51,293 bases of DNA from Pararhodospirillum oryzae (GTDB lineage Bacteria; Pseudomonadota; Alphaproteobacteria; Rhodospirillales; Rhodospirillaceae): the NCBI RefSeq assembly GCF_007992075.1, contig NZ_BJZO01000023.1:1-51293 (forward strand). The letters are read 5' to 3'. Both the position numbers and the translations under genes were made by a program. Positions 25,642 to 34,040 of the stretch are shown in pieces; positions within the stretch are counted from its first letter, which is position 1, and each line of letters begins with the position of its first letter. The notes under the pieces were generated by a model that saw nothing but the letters and a program-made list of their open reading frames with translations, ran no database searches and was not told the origin of the DNA.

Positions 25642-26088
25642 ATGCCCCTTAAAGTAACCCTACGACCCAATGAAAAAATTCTTGTCGGCACGGCGGTTAT
25701 CGCCAATGGTCCGACGAAGGCCGAGCTTGTTATTCTAAACAGGGTTCCCGTTCTTCGACAAAAAGATATTATCACTGAAAAACAAGCGGATACCGCAACG
25801 AAAAAATTGTACCATGCCATCTTGAACATGTACATTTCCCCCGACCAGGAGCGGAATTTTCATGGCCTTTATTTTTTATTGCTTCAAAAGATTATTGAGC
25901 TGCCATTGGATGTCGAGGGACTCGACCTTATGCACGAAGTCTCTCAGTGCGTGATCGCCGGAGATCACTACAGGGCACTCAAGATCTGTCGTAAACTCAT
26001 TGAGTACGAGGAGGAGGTGATCCGCCATGGCCAAGGATCCGATCAAGGCCTATCAACAGACCCAGAAGGCCAACCTGACTCCGCGTGA
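25642..26088 (+). CDS. flbT: Flagellar biosynthesis repressor FlbT
   Basis: A 148-aa cytoplasmic protein of the FlbT family: it opens MPLKVTLRPNEKILVGTAVI, has ITEKQADTATKKLYHAILNMY and a C-terminal CRKLIEYEEEVI helix. In Caulobacter FlbT binds the flagellin mRNA leader and promotes its decay; here it lies next to the flagellin. The gene is strikingly AT-rich (about 45% G+C over 25,660-25,920, against roughly 65-70% around it), with A/T-ending codons, and has no clear ribosome binding site. Its last 62 bp overlap flaF in another frame, so the final 20 or so residues (GQGSDQGLSTDPEG) look like read-through rather than conserved sequence. Codon use suggests a different history from its neighbours. 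Confidence 0.92.
   Translation: MPLKVTLRPNEKILVGTAVIANGPTKAELVILNRVPVLRQKDIITEKQADTATKKLYHAILNMYISPDQERNFHGLYFLLLQKIIELPLDVEGLDLMHEVSQCVIAGDHYRALKICRKLIEYEEEVIRHGQGSDQGLSTDPEGQPDSA
26012..26022 (+). promoter_or_regulatory. Near-perfect ribosome binding site of flaF
   Basis: AGGAGGTGATC is fully complementary to the 16S 3' end; its GGAGG core ends nine bases before the flaF ATG. It lies inside the flbT coding sequence. Confidence 0.85.
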
Positions 26089-26431
26089 GGTCGAGGCCAT
26101 GGCCTTCACGAAGGCCGCGGTCATGATGGACGAGGCGCGCACCGACCCGACCAACAAAACCGCCTTCAGCCAGGCCCTGCGGTTCAACCATCTTCTGTGG
26201 ACCATCATCCAGGCGGACATTACCGAGCCGGCCAACACCCTGCCGCCCGAGTTGAAGGCCAATATCATGAGCCTGTCCTTGTTCGTGGACCGGCAGACCA
26301 CCCTGGCCTTGCGCACCGGGGATGTGACCGAGCTGGAAATTCTCATTTCCGTCAATCGCAACCTGGCCGCGGGATTGCGCAACTCTCCTGGCACGGAGCC
26401 GGACTCGGTCGCCGACGCGACCGGAGGGTGA
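26027..26431 (+). CDS. flaF: Flagellar biosynthesis regulator FlaF
   Basis: A 134-aa cytoplasmic protein of the FlaF family: AYQQTQKANLTPREVEAMAFTKAA (split across residues 8-31), NHLLWTIIQADI and LPPELKANIMSLSLFVDRQT are the family pattern. In Caulobacter FlaF is needed for flagellin synthesis or secretion and acts opposite to FlbT. The ATG sits behind an exceptional ribosome binding site within the end of flbT, so flaF can be translated strongly in spite of the 62-bp overlap. Its composition returns to high GC exactly at the start codon. It is followed by 85 bp and the first TPR-glycosyltransferase gene. Confidence 0.93.
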   Translation: MAKDPIKAYQQTQKANLTPREVEAMAFTKAAVMMDEARTDPTNKTAFSQALRFNHLLWTIIQADITEPANTLPPELKANIMSLSLFVDRQTTLALRTGDVTELEILISVNRNLAAGLRNSPGTEPDSVADATGG

Positions 26432-26516
26432 GTTTCCGCGTCCGCTCACAAATCCGGGAGAGACGAATCGGCGCCCCTTCTCCCAGATCCTTTTCTCTTC
26501 TTGTCCCTGGGGTTCC

Positions 26517-29420
26517 ATGACTGACGCTGTCCCGCCCCTTTCGTTTTCTTCCCTTGTGCGCCGGGCGGCCGACTGCATTGACGCGGGAGATGATGTCGGG
26601 GCGGACATCCTGCTGGACCTGCATTTATCCCGCGTCCCCAACGATGCCCTGGCCCTGGCACTCCAGGCACAGGTCCTTGCCCGACGGGGCGACGGATCCG
26701 CCGCCATGAGCCTGGCCCGGCGGAGCGTCGCCCTGGCCCCTGGCCATCCCCTGACCCTGGTGGCGGGGGCGCGCTCGGCCCTGGCCTCGGGGCAAGGCGC
26801 GCTGGCCGAAAAGCTGGCCCGCGCCGCGATGAACGCCCACCCCGGGTTTGGCGGCGCTGTTGAGGTTCTGGCGGATCTCTTCCGCCGTGACCGGCGCGAC
26901 CACGACCTGGAACGGCTGCTTGACCAAGCGCTCGCCGCCGCCCCGGGGCATCCGCTATATTTGTACTGGCGTGCCACCTTCTACCGAATGACCGATCGCC
27001 TTGAGGCGGCGGCGCTCGATGTGATCGAGGGCCTTGCCCGCGCCCCCGATCACCCTGCCCTGTGGCAAGCCTGGGCCCATTTGCTGATGACGGTCTCGGA
27101 GACGCGGGCGCTCGACGCCGTGCGCCGGGCGCGGCGCCTGGGCCTTGACGACGTCGGGGTGTGGAATCTCGAAGGGGTGATCCTCAACCGCCTCAGGCAG
27201 CCCGTGGCGGCCGAGGCGGCGCTCCGCACCGCCATGGCCCGCGACCCCCTGGCTCCCATGCCCTGGACGAACCTTGGCAATCTGTTGTCGCGCGGCCGGA
27301 CCACGACCGATGATCTGGAGGCGGCGACCGACGCCTATCGCCAGTCGCTGATCCGCGAGCCCGATGGCTTCGAAGCCCTCAACAACCTGGCTCAGGTTCA
27401 GCGGGATCGGGGGGAAACCGCCGATGCCGAAACCCTGTCCCGCCGGGCGAGCGCCTTGCGTCCCTCCAGCACCGCCGCGCTCAACACCCTGGCCAACATC
27501 TTGCGCGTGCGCGGCAAGATCGGCGAAGGCCTGGCCTTGCTGCGGCGGGCTTTGATCCAGGCGCCCGCCTGCCCCGATACCTTGAGCAACCTCGGATTGT
27601 TCCACCTTTCCGAGGAAGACCGTTTTCTCGCCGAGCGCCGGTTTCGCCATGCGGCCCGAGCCGCCCCGACCCGCAGCGAGATTGTCTGCAATCTGGCTTC
27701 GTTCCTGGTGAAGGAGCGCGAATCCGCCGAAGCCGTCCTTCTCGCCAGAGGATTGATCGTTCCCGATCCCGTTGACCGGGGTCCATGGCTCATTCTCGCC
27801 CATGAAGCGTTTCAGCGAGGAGACTTCGAGACCTCCGCCCGGTATTATGAACGGATTATTCGCCTCCTTCCAACCGACCGTTCCGCAACCTTGTCCCTTG
27901 CCGTCACCCGCTGGTACCAGTTCCGCATGACCGAGGCTCTGTCATCGGCCGAGCGGTTGTTGGAACTCGTCCCCGACGATCACGCGGCCCTCAATCTTAT
28001 TGCCAACATTGTCACCCACGTTCTTGGTCACGAGGCATCCACCGACTGTTACCGACGGATGTTTGACGAGGCCTCGAACCGGTATCCCAATTCAGGCTTT
28101 CTCAGCAACTACGCCTTCGGAAGCCATTACGACATTCGCTTGGACAAGGCCGAGATTTTTCGGATCCATCGCAAATGGGACTCCCTTTATGGCGAGGGGG
28201 CGTCGCGCCTGGGCACGGTGCACCTCAACAGCCGCGACCCCGACCGTCCGTTGCGCATAGGATACGTCTCGCCGGATTTCCGCCGCCATTCGGTGGCCTT
28301 TTTCATCATGCCCATTCTGGCGGGCCACGACCGTTCACGGTTTCACGTGACGTGTTATGGAATGGTGTCCAATCCTGATTTCATCACCCGGGAAGTTGAA
28401 ACACTGGCCGATACGTGGCGTGACCTGACCCCTCACAGCCCCAAGAGTGCCGCGGCCCTGATCTTGGAAGACAAGATCGATATCCTTGTGGACCTCGCGG
28501 GGCACACGGGGGACAACGCCCTGCTTCTTTTTGCCCGCAAGCCGGCCCCGGTCCAGGTTTCCTATCTGGGATACCCGAACACCACCGGCCTGGAAGCCAT
28601 GGACTACCGGCTGACCGATGCCTACGCCGACCCGCCCGGCCTCGACGAGGATCCGGTAACCGAAACCCTGTGGCGGCTTCCGGACTCGTTTCTCCTGTTT
28701 GCCCGGCCCCCCGAAGTCCCCCCCGTAACCCCGCCGCCGTTCCTGAAGAACGGCTACATCACGTTTGGAACATTCAACAACACATCGAAAATCAATCGGG
28801 AGTGCGTGCAGGTCTGGCAACGAATTCTTGACGCCACGCCAGGAAGCAGGCTCTTTCTTAAATCAAAATCCTTTTCCGATCCGGGCACCGCCGCCGTTGC
28901 CCTGTCTCGTCTCAAGGAATTTGGTCTGGATATCGACCGTGTGGATACCCACCAGTTCGTCAACTCCTTGTATGGTCATGTCGAGTGTTACGCCAACGTC
29001 GACATCGCGCTTGATACGTTTCCCTATAACGGCACCACCACCACCTTTGAAGCCCTGACCATGTCCGTGCCCGTGGTCAGCGTGCGGGGAACCCGGCACA
29101 GCGGCCGGGTCGGAGCGAGCATCCTCATCAACCTGGGCCTGGCCGACCGCCTGCTTGGAGACTCCCCCGACGACATGGTGGCCAAGGCCGTGGCTCTTGC
29201 CAACGATCTGGAGGCTTTGACCGTTTTAAGGGCCACCTTGCGCGACACCTTGAGAACGTCCCCCCTGCAGGACGCCAGGCGGTTCATCGGCAACCTGGAA
29301 GAGGCCTACCGCGCCATGTGGCGCCGCTGGTGCGCGGGCCCCCCGACCCACACCCGGGAGCCCCTGCGTGAACACGCCGTGATGGACGATCTTGAGATGT
29401 CCATCACCCCTCATGTGTGA
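26517..29420 (+). CDS. TPR protein with GT41 (OGT-like) glycosyltransferase domain
   Basis: A 967-aa cytoplasmic protein. Residues about 30-470 are tetratricopeptide repeats (for example AEAALRTAMARDPLAPMPW, ALNNLAQVQRDRGETADAE), which bind protein substrates. Residues about 577-950 form a GT41 domain, as in eukaryotic O-GlcNAc transferase: RIGYVSPDFRRHSVAFF carries the likely base-region His591, FNNTSKINRE carries the UDP-binding Lys758, and LDTFPYNGTTTTFEAL is the donor-site loop. It would move a sugar from a nucleotide donor to Ser/Thr. Its position after flagellin-flbT-flaF makes flagellin the likely substrate, as for the TPR-glycosyltransferase FlmG of Caulobacter; substrate and sugar are inference. 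The start has only a weak ribosome binding site. Confidence 0.88.
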   Translation: MTDAVPPLSFSSLVRRAADCIDAGDDVGADILLDLHLSRVPNDALALALQAQVLARRGDGSAAMSLARRSVALAPGHPLTLVAGARSALASGQGALAEKLARAAMNAHPGFGGAVEVLADLFRRDRRDHDLERLLDQALAAAPGHPLYLYWRATFYRMTDRLEAAALDVIEGLARAPDHPALWQAWAHLLMTVSETRALDAVRRARRLGLDDVGVWNLEGVILNRLRQPVAAEAALRTAMARDPLAPMPWTNLGNLLSRGRTTTDDLEAATDAYRQSLIREPDGFEALNNLAQVQRDRGETADAETLSRRASALRPSSTAALNTLANILRVRGKIGEGLALLRRALIQAPACPDTLSNLGLFHLSEEDRFLAERRFRHAARAAPTRSEIVCNLASFLVKERESAEAVLLARGLIVPDPVDRGPWLILAHEAFQRGDFETSARYYERIIRLLPTDRSATLSLAVTRWYQFRMTEALSSAERLLELVPDDHAALNLIANIVTHVLGHEASTDCYRRMFDEASNRYPNSGFLSNYAFGSHYDIRLDKAEIFRIHRKWDSLYGEGASRLGTVHLNSRDPDRPLRIGYVSPDFRRHSVAFFIMPILAGHDRSRFHVTCYGMVSNPDFITREVETLADTWRDLTPHSPKSAAALILEDKIDILVDLAGHTGDNALLLFARKPAPVQVSYLGYPNTTGLEAMDYRLTDAYADPPGLDEDPVTETLWRLPDSFLLFARPPEVPPVTPPPFLKNGYITFGTFNNTSKINRECVQVWQRILDATPGSRLFLKSKSFSDPGTAAVALSRLKEFGLDIDRVDTHQFVNSLYGHVECYANVDIALDTFPYNGTTTTFEALTMSVPVVSVRGTRHSGRVGASILINLGLADRLLGDSPDDMVAKAVALANDLEALTVLRATLRDTLRTSPLQDARRFIGNLEEAYRAMWRRWCAGPPTHTREPLREHAVMDDLEMSITPHV

Positions 29421-31177
29421 TGACCATTCACCTGGGATTGGGCTGGCGCTTACTGGAGCGGGGCGAGAGCATCCTGGCCTGGGAGCGGGGCCGGGCCGCC
29501 CTGGTCCGGGATCCGGCCAACGACGAGGCCCTGCGGCTTCTGGCTGCCGTGGCGGGGATCGGGGGTGATTCACGCTCGGCCCAGCGCGCCCATGAACGAG
29601 CCATCGCCGCCCGCCCGCGCCATCCTCTTCCCCGCGTTGCCTGCGCCCTCGCCCTGCTGGAGCAGGGTCGAACGCATCAGGCCCTGGTCCGGCTGCGCGA
29701 AGCCCTGACCCTGGATCCGGCGCTGGGGGCCGCCCTGGTGGCCCTGGCCCGGGCGCTGCAAGCCGAAGGTCAGGGGGAACGGGCGCGCTCCTTCGCGGAT
29801 CGGGCCCGACGCCTGGATCCCGACCATCCCGGTGCCTTGCATGCCCTGGGCCGGGTCACGCTTGACGCGGGCGCCCCGGCCGATGCCCTGCCCTGGCTGA
29901 CCCGGGCCCGGGACCTTCAACCCGATTCGCCCGATATCCTGGCCGACCTGTCGCGGGCATTGCGCGCCGTGGGCCAGGACGCGCAAGCGCTGGATGTCGC
30001 CCGCTCCGCCCTCGCCTTGCGTCCCGACCGGGCCGATCTTCACGACGTGCTGGCGTGTGCCTTGCTCGGTGCCGGCCAGCCTGACGACGCCGACCGGGAG
30101 TTGCGAAAGGCGCTGGCGCGGTGGCCGGCCCACGGAACCGGCTGGACCAACCGGGCGGCGGTGCTGATCGAAACCCGGGCCCCCCGCGATGCCCTGCTCA
30201 GCGCCAGCCGGGCCCTGGCCGTGGACCCAGACGACGCCGACGCCCGGGTCAACCGCGCCTTCGCGCTGGGGCTGACCGGCGACTACCCCGCCTCGTTCCA
30301 TGATTACCGCCATCGCTGGCGCACCGCCGCGTTCCGACGCCTGTACCGACCCGCTGGCACCGAGCCCTGGGAAGGCCAGCCCCTGCCCGGGGGAACCTTG
30401 CTCGTTCGGGGCGAACAGGGCCTGGGCGATCAGATCATGGCGGCGCGGTTCCTGCCCGCCCTGGCCGGGATCGCCGGTCGGGTTGTCCTGGAATGCGATC
30501 CGGCCCTGCACCGCCTGTTCGCCGGCCTGCCCGGGGTCGATGCCCTGATCACGCGCGGCGATCCCCTGCCGCCGGCCGACGCCTGGGTGGGGGCCATGGA
30601 TCTGGCCGGATGGGCTGGCACCCGGGCCGATCGCATGCCGGTTCCCGTTCCCTACCTGAAGCCGCCCGTGCCCTCGCCCGACTTGCGGGCGGCCTTGCCG
30701 CCCCGGCGGCGGGGCTGGGTGGGCCTGGTGTGGGCGGGCAAGACCTCGCCGCGCGATCGCTCGTGTCCGCTGGCTCCCCTCGCGGCCCTGGTCACCCGGC
30801 TGGGCTTCGCGCCGGTGGCCCTGGTGCCGGGGCCGCGCCGGGCCGATCTCGCCCGGCTTCCCGCCGACAGCCCCGTGCGCGACCTGACGCCGGTCCTCGG
30901 CGACATGGCCGACACCGCCGCCGCCGTTTCGCTGCTTGACACCGTGATCAGCGTCGACACCGCCGTGGCCCACCTGACCGGCGCCCTGGGCGTGCCGGGC
31001 GCCTTGCTTTTGCTGGCCACCCCCGACTGGCGTTGGGGGGAACGCGGGGCGCGCACGGTGTGGTATCCCTCGCTGCGCCTGGTGCGCCAGCCCGAGCCGG
31101 GCGACTGGACATCGGCTTTTCGGGCCCTGGAAACCCTGCTGGAGGGGCCCGACGGTCCGCTGCCCCGCCGGGCGTGA
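29420..31177 (+). CDS. TPR protein with GT9-like C-terminal domain
   Basis: A 585-aa cytoplasmic protein. Residues about 10-300 are tetratricopeptide repeats (WLTRARDLQPDSPDILADL, REALTLDPALGAALVALA). Residues about 310-580 resemble GT-B glycosyltransferases of the GT9/heptosyltransferase type: LLVRGEQGLGDQIMAARFLPAL, VGLVWAGKTSPRDRSCPLAPL and VISVDTAVAHLTGALG. The stop of the GT41 gene and this ATG overlap as TGATG, so the two are translated together; a GTG one codon upstream is also possible. Two different TPR-glycosyltransferases beside one flagellin suggest stepwise or dual modification of the filament. The activity of this GT9-like group is not established, so it might be an accessory factor. 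Confidence 0.82.
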   Translation: MTIHLGLGWRLLERGESILAWERGRAALVRDPANDEALRLLAAVAGIGGDSRSAQRAHERAIAARPRHPLPRVACALALLEQGRTHQALVRLREALTLDPALGAALVALARALQAEGQGERARSFADRARRLDPDHPGALHALGRVTLDAGAPADALPWLTRARDLQPDSPDILADLSRALRAVGQDAQALDVARSALALRPDRADLHDVLACALLGAGQPDDADRELRKALARWPAHGTGWTNRAAVLIETRAPRDALLSASRALAVDPDDADARVNRAFALGLTGDYPASFHDYRHRWRTAAFRRLYRPAGTEPWEGQPLPGGTLLVRGEQGLGDQIMAARFLPALAGIAGRVVLECDPALHRLFAGLPGVDALITRGDPLPPADAWVGAMDLAGWAGTRADRMPVPVPYLKPPVPSPDLRAALPPRRRGWVGLVWAGKTSPRDRSCPLAPLAALVTRLGFAPVALVPGPRRADLARLPADSPVRDLTPVLGDMADTAAAVSLLDTVISVDTAVAHLTGALGVPGALLLLATPDWRWGERGARTVWYPSLRLVRQPEPGDWTSAFRALETLLEGPDGPLPRRA

Positions 31178-31195
31178 CCCCCGGCCAGGGCGGGC

Positions 31196-32179
31196 TCAGG
31201 TTTCGATCCCGGCCATGTTGGCCTCGGGGTAGCGCGCGCCGCTGACGGCCTCGGGCGCGAACAGGGCATCCAGGGCGGCCACGTCGCCGGGGGTCAGGAT
31301 CAGCGACAAAGCCGCGACGTTCTCGGGCAGGCGTTCGGGCCGCTTGGCCCCGAATAGCGCGATGGCATGGGGATGCCTGGCGAGAATCCACGCCAGCGCG
31401 ACCTGGGCCGGGGTGGCCTCCTTGGCCTGGGCGAAGGCCCGCAGGTGTTCCACCAGTTCCCGGTTCCGGGCCAGGGCGTCGTCGCGAAAACGCGGGTGGC
31501 GGCTGCGGAAGTCATCGGGAGTCAGATGGGCGGGATCGAGCGCCCCGGTCAGGAACCCCCGCCCCAGCGGCGAATAGGCGACAAACGCCACCCCCAGCGC
31601 GCGACAGGCTTCCAGGATCCCGCGTTCCGGATCACGGGTCCAAAGCGAGTATTCGCTTTGAACGGCGGCGATGGGATGAACGGCATGGGCCGCGCGCAAG
31701 GTATCGGGCGACACCTCGGACAGTCCCAGATAGCGCACCTTGCCCGCTTCGACCAGGCGGGCCATGGCGCCCACCATGTCTTCCACGGGGGTCTCGTGGT
31801 TGCGCCGGTGGCAGTAGTACAAGTCGATCGTCTCCACGCCCAGGCGTCGCAAGGACGCCTCGCACGCGGCCGCGACGTAGGCCGGCGAATTATCGATGCG
31901 CCGTTCGGTCGCCCCAGGGTCGCGCACGATCCCGAACTTGGTGGCCAGCACCACCTGGTCGCGGTGCCCCTTGAGGAACTGCCCCAGAAGCGTTTCGTTG
32001 TGACCCGCGCCATACATGTCGGCGGTATCGAGGAAGGTCACGCCCAGGTCCAGGGCGAGGCGCAAGGTATGCAAGGATTGTTCGGTATCACTGGGACCAT
32101 AGAATTCCGACATGCCCATGCATCCCAGGGCAAGGGCGGAAACCAGGGGACCAGAGGATCCAAGGGGACGCTGTTCCAT
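31196..32179 (-). CDS. Aldo/keto reductase
   Basis: A 327-aa soluble NADPH-dependent oxidoreductase with a TIM-barrel. The catalytic tetrad is complete: Asp51 and Tyr56 (DTADMYG), Lys81 (LATKFG) and His124 (YYCHRRN). LGCMGMSEFYG and SEVSPDTLRAAHAVHPIAAVQSEYS (across about 160-185) place it in the AKR11/13-like YghZ/Tas-type group. The ATG giving MEQRPLGSSG has GGAGG upstream. It converges with the TPR-GT9 gene with only 18 bp between stops and follows a diguanylate cyclase gene on the same strand by 102 bp. The carbonyl substrate is unknown; detoxification of aldehydes is common in the family. Confidence 0.92.
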   Translation of the reverse strand: MEQRPLGSSGPLVSALALGCMGMSEFYGPSDTEQSLHTLRLALDLGVTFLDTADMYGAGHNETLLGQFLKGHRDQVVLATKFGIVRDPGATERRIDNSPAYVAAACEASLRRLGVETIDLYYCHRRNHETPVEDMVGAMARLVEAGKVRYLGLSEVSPDTLRAAHAVHPIAAVQSEYSLWTRDPERGILEACRALGVAFVAYSPLGRGFLTGALDPAHLTPDDFRSRHPRFRDDALARNRELVEHLRAFAQAKEATPAQVALAWILARHPHAIALFGAKRPERLPENVAALSLILTPGDVAALDALFAPEAVSGARYPEANMAGIET

Positions 32180-32281
32180 GACGGGCCTCCCTACACAAAG
32201 AGAAATGAAAAAAGCCAGGCACGCGAACCAGGGCATCATGGGGACGACCGAACGGGGCCGGTCGCGCGGCCAGGGCCGACC

Positions 32282-33772
32282 TCAGCCGGTCGAGGCCGGC
32301 CGCGATTCGGACGCGGCCACCACGCGGTTTCGCCCCAGGGCCTTGGCCGTGTACAAGGCCGCATCGGCGGCTTGCATCACGGCATCGATGATCGTGCCAT
32401 GCGTCCCCAGTTCGGCCACGCCCAGGCTGGCGGTAAAGACCAAGGGGCCGTGCGGCGTTTCGATGTCCTGGTTGGCCAGGGCCATGCGCAGATCCTCGGC
32501 CACCTTCATGGCTTCGGGAAGCGCGGCGTGGGGCAGCACGATCGCGAATTCCTCGCCCCCGATGCGCCCCAGGACATCGCTTTCGCGCAGACGATTGCGC
32601 AAGGTGACGACAAAAAGCCGCAAGGCCAGATCGCCCACGGCATGGCCATGGGTATCGTTGATGCGCTTGAAGTGGTCGATGTCGGACAAAATCACGCTGA
32701 GCGGCTCGTGGTAGCGCTGGGCGTGGCCGATCAGACGGTGCGCTTCGTCCAGGAAGGCCCGCCGGTTCAAGGCCCCGGTCAGGGAATCGGTGGTCGCCAG
32801 CCGGCGCAATTCGTTTTCCAGACGTTTCTGCTCGGAAATATCGGTGATCACCCCCACCACGCCCGCCGGCACCCCGTTGGCGTCGGTGAACACCGCCTTG
32901 TTGAAGATCAAGGTGCGGGCCGTGCCATCCGGGCCCGGAAAGGTGCGGTCGTAGCGTTCGGCGCCGCCGCGATCGAACAAGGCGGCATCCAGCACGTCGG
33001 TCCGCTTCGCGTAGTCGGGCACGGCCAGATCGTGAACGGTCAGGCCCACCACCTCGGATTCATCGCTGCGGCCATACAGACGCGCGAAGGCGGCGTTGCA
33101 TCCCAAAATGCGACCATCGCGGTCCTTGTAGTAAAGCGGGCTGGGAATGGTCGCGACCAGGGTTTGCAAAAAGCGGCGCTGCCGTTCGGCATCCTCGCGC
33201 GCGGCCTCGGCGCGGGCATGCTCCAGATGGGTGGCCTCGGCGAGCGCGATCATCTCGGCGGCCTGGGATTCCAGGCTGCCCCGGCTGAATTCCAGATCAC
33301 GCTCCCGCTCGACGAACTCCGTGATGTCGCGGAAGGAAAAAGCCAGGGCGTCTTGCCCGTCCCACTGGCAGACCGTCACGGTCATGTCGAGCCAGACGGT
33401 ACTTTGATCCGGGCGCACGACTTCCAGGTGACGGCGGGCCCGCTCCAGCCGGCCGTTCAGCAAGGAGGAGCAGACCTCGCGGACTTCCTCGGCTTCCGGG
33501 GCCATCAGAAACGTGAGAAGCGAGGCACGGGAGGTCAACTCGGCCGGGTGGGCCAGACGCAGCAAGGTGGCCATCGCCCGGTTGGCGTACAGCGGCCGGA
33601 CCTCGACGCCCTGCGCGACCAGGACCCCCTGCGACGCCCCCTCGACCAGCTTGCGAAAGGGGGTGTCGGGCACGGCGGACGGCGCGCGCACCCGCAAGGA
33701 CTCCCAAAGGGCCGCCACGCGCTGACGCACGCACTGCCATGAAGGGAACACGTCCTCCCCCCCTGCTTGCAT
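32282..33772 (-). CDS. Diguanylate cyclase with two PAS domains
   Basis: About 496 aa from the ATG after GAGG (an alternative ATG lies at 33817, and the frame is open to 33955). A first PAS-like region (about 38-160) ends in AFSFRDITEFVERERDL, a coiled-coil linker follows (about 160-215), then a typical PAS_4 domain (about 218-330: ATIPSPLYYKDRDGRILGCN) and a GGDEF domain. The active site is GGEEF at 405-409, an accepted active variant, and RESD five residues before it is an RxxD inhibitory site. c-di-GMP synthesis is expected, with signal input through PAS. No membrane helix. This is the second of three GGDEF proteins in the window. Confidence 0.9.
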   Translation of the reverse strand: MQAGGEDVFPSWQCVRQRVAALWESLRVRAPSAVPDTPFRKLVEGASQGVLVAQGVEVRPLYANRAMATLLRLAHPAELTSRASLLTFLMAPEAEEVREVCSSLLNGRLERARRHLEVVRPDQSTVWLDMTVTVCQWDGQDALAFSFRDITEFVERERDLEFSRGSLESQAAEMIALAEATHLEHARAEAAREDAERQRRFLQTLVATIPSPLYYKDRDGRILGCNAAFARLYGRSDESEVVGLTVHDLAVPDYAKRTDVLDAALFDRGGAERYDRTFPGPDGTARTLIFNKAVFTDANGVPAGVVGVITDISEQKRLENELRRLATTDSLTGALNRRAFLDEAHRLIGHAQRYHEPLSVILSDIDHFKRINDTHGHAVGDLALRLFVVTLRNRLRESDVLGRIGGEEFAIVLPHAALPEAMKVAEDLRMALANQDIETPHGPLVFTASLGVAELGTHGTIIDAVMQAADAALYTAKALGRNRVVAASESRPASTG

Positions 33773-34016
33773 CCAGGTGCCTCGCGGACTGGCTCGCCGA
33801 TCGACGCCGGAAGGCATCCCCGCGCGCCGTGGTTCTCCCCCGGCCGGCAAGACTCTGGCACCCGAGGAGGGCCAGGCGGGGAGAGACGAGCGTTTCAAGA
33901 AGCCTCCTGAAAGCGTGCGCCACGGCCACCAGCGGCGTGCGCGAGGCGCGTTCACAAGCCTTACTGTATCACACCTTTTGCCCCCTGCCAGGGGGAACCC
34001 CCGAAACCCTGAGGCG

Positions 34017-34040
34017 AAAACTCCTCTCCTAGGAGAGGAG
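34017..34040 (-). terminator. Terminator overlapping the GT9 stop codon
   Basis: CTCCTCTCCTAGGAGAGGAG (34021-34040) is a perfect 20-bp palindrome; on the minus strand it is followed by TTTT. The TAG stop of the glycosyltransferase gene lies in its centre. Confidence 0.7.

Noticed and set aside
33773..33955. N-terminal extension of the second diguanylate cyclase
   Set aside because: The stretch is low-complexity, has no ribosome binding site and precedes a better ATG at 33772; a start at 33817 cannot be excluded.
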